Below, in pieces: positions 12,026 to 12,516 of a stretch of DNA of 12,516 bases (positions within the stretch are counted from its first letter, which is position 1; each line of letters begins with the position of its first letter). The DNA lies in the NCBI GenBank assembly GCA_018610125.1, contig JAHEOI010000015.1, positions 1 to 12,516 of the forward strand. Reading direction: 5' to 3'. The notes beneath the pieces are model-generated. The model was not told the origin of the DNA, did not search any database, and was given only the letters and a program-made list of their open reading frames with translations. Origin of the DNA: Verrucomicrobiota bacterium. Its GTDB lineage: Bacteria > Verrucomicrobiota > Verrucomicrobiia > Limisphaerales > JAHEOI01. The position numbers and the translations under genes are program-made.

Positions 12026-12153
12026 TCCCCCGCTCTTCGTTCGCCACTCATCCACTCAGCTACTCAGCCGAGGTCCTCGGCGATTTGAGCAGCCTTAAGC
12101 CCGTTGCGCTTGTGGCTGTCGTGGCTCTGACAGTAATTGGTGTAATCGATCAT
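12026..12153 (-). pseudogene. IS21-type transposase IstA, N-terminal fragment
   Basis: The ATG at 12153 follows an excellent ribosome site (AAAGGAGG about 7 nt upstream) and overlaps the stop of the preceding gene (ATGA). The product MIDYTNYCQSHDSHKRNGLK AAQIAEDLG is the N-terminal helix-turn-helix of IS21 IstA proteins. A TGA follows immediately (12066-12064). In the same frame the next codons read VAEWMSGER, which resembles the TVAKWL continuation of that domain, so a few codons may have been lost between. Nothing of the DDE catalytic domain is present. An array of three imperfect 8-bp repeats (12044-12067) lies exactly at the break. Confidence 0.65.
12044..12067. repeat. Three imperfect 8-bp tandem repeats at the istA break
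   Basis: CCACTCAT, CCACTCAG and CTACTCAG follow each other without spacing. The middle unit differs from each neighbour by one base. The array contains the premature stop codon of the istA fragment. Confidence 0.7.
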
Positions 12154-12516
12154 GACTGGCCTCCTTTCATGATTTGACCGAGGATTTCGGCCGCTGATCG
12201 CGGCTCTCTCTGCCGCTTGCCGGAACGGCTATCGGCGACTTTTTCCGGCTCCAAGGCCAGGACCTGATAGAGCGGTTTCTTGTAAGCGACAAGCTCGGCG
12301 CATTCGAGTTGTCTCCGCGAAGCGATCAGCTCCTGGCCGCTCATGTGGAGGTAGCGACCGATGCTCTGCTCGGAGTAATAGCTCAGGCCCTCAGGCCTTG
12401 AGCGTCACCGACGGTGACCAGGAACAGATACAGCGCCAGGGCGCTGTGATCGCAGTGGGTGAGGTGATTATGCCGGACCAACCGGTGATCCAGCCAGCTA
12501 AGGGTCTGTAAAAAAA
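12150..12516 (-). pseudogene. IS21-associated small protein ahead of istA, frameshifted (5' end off the window)
   Basis: Entering from the right edge the frame reads LSWLDHRLVRHNHLTHCDHS, ALALYLFLVTVGDAQGL and then a premature TGA. Removing one copy of the 8-bp duplication at 12382-12397 gives DAQGLSYYSEQSIGRYLHMS and continues GQELIASRRQLECAELVAYK KPLYQVLALE to the stop at 12150. This protein, with LxWLDHRLVR, ALYLFLVTVxDxxGLSYYS and PLYQVLxL, is a small helix-turn-helix-like ORF that I recall preceding istA in some IS21 elements; that link is from memory. The overlap with istA supports one transcription unit. The 64-codon ORF left after the shift (ATG 12344) is probably not used. Confidence 0.65.
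12382..12397. repeat. Perfect 8-bp tandem duplication CTCAGGCC x2 in the IS21-associated gene
   Basis: CTCAGGCC occurs at 12382-12389 and 12390-12397, followed by TT. On the coding strand this is AA + GGCCTGAG + GGCCTGAG. Deleting one unit restores the frame exactly. Its context AAGGCCTNNG equals that of the duplication at 627-642. Confidence 0.9.

Noticed and set aside
1..12516. CRISPR arrays, tRNA or rRNA genes
   Set aside because: No regularly spaced repeat-spacer pattern, cloverleaf-like stretch or rRNA signature was seen on reading both strands.

Overview
The window reads as an accessory, defence-type genomic island in a moderately GC-rich bacterium. I cannot name the genus from the sequence. 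Almost every recognisable gene belongs to one of three classes: mobile-element genes (serine resolvase, two REP-type Y1 transposase remnants, IS4/Tn5-type transposase sequences, an IS21-type end), toxin-antitoxin or toxin-like genes (Fic, four vapBC loci in different states of repair, a DUF4411 PIN-like remnant), and anti-phage or nucleic-acid conflict genes (Mrr-type restriction enzyme, BREX-2 PglY-like ATPase, TOTE-type primase-helicase-nuclease). No housekeeping gene, tRNA, rRNA or CRISPR array is visible. Most genes lie on the minus strand.

Layout. 1-350: the N-terminus of a Fic protein with a large palindromic operator over its start codon. 354-2360: a graveyard made of a resolvase broken by an 8-bp duplication plus one extra G, an Mrr-type enzyme whose nuclease core has been cut out in frame, a frameshifted Y1 transposase, and a 68-residue stub of a PglY-like ATPase. 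2364-2959: a VapBC pair with an intact toxin and an antitoxin whose expected start codon is ATA. 2968-3325: a DUF4411 remnant. 3470-4645: an intact open reading frame for an IS4/Tn5-type transposase that has lost its catalytic residues. 4861-5257 (plus strand): a promoter, a vapB and a truncated vapC. 5417-6640: a radical SAM protein. 6641-7085: non-coding sequence with a 38-nt palindrome and REP-like hairpins. 7004-7444: an unrecognised small ORF joined to an IS4 C-terminal scrap.

7570-10452 holds the main intact gene, a 960-residue protein that joins an archaeo-eukaryotic primase, a superfamily 2 helicase and a DUF559 nuclease-fold domain (TOTE conflict-system type). 10551-11059 is a mosaic of hairpins, a 53-bp copy of the vapC start, a Y1 transposase remnant with its HUH histidines changed to glutamine, and a DUF2442 fragment. 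11067-11726 is an intact vapBC pair with a probably leaderless antitoxin mRNA. 11842-12516 holds a short plus-strand ORF and the start of an IS21-type element broken by another 8-bp tandem duplication.

How it fits together. The genes that look functional are the TOTE-like protein, the radical SAM protein, the vapBC pair at 11067, the VapC toxin at 2364 and possibly the transposase-derived ORF. Everything else is decaying, often by loss of exactly the catalytic part. The most unusual sequence-level signal is a pair of perfect 8-bp tandem duplications 11.8 kb apart, both at an AAGGCCTNNG site and both frameshifting a mobile-element gene. All family assignments come from motif recognition by eye; no database search was run.
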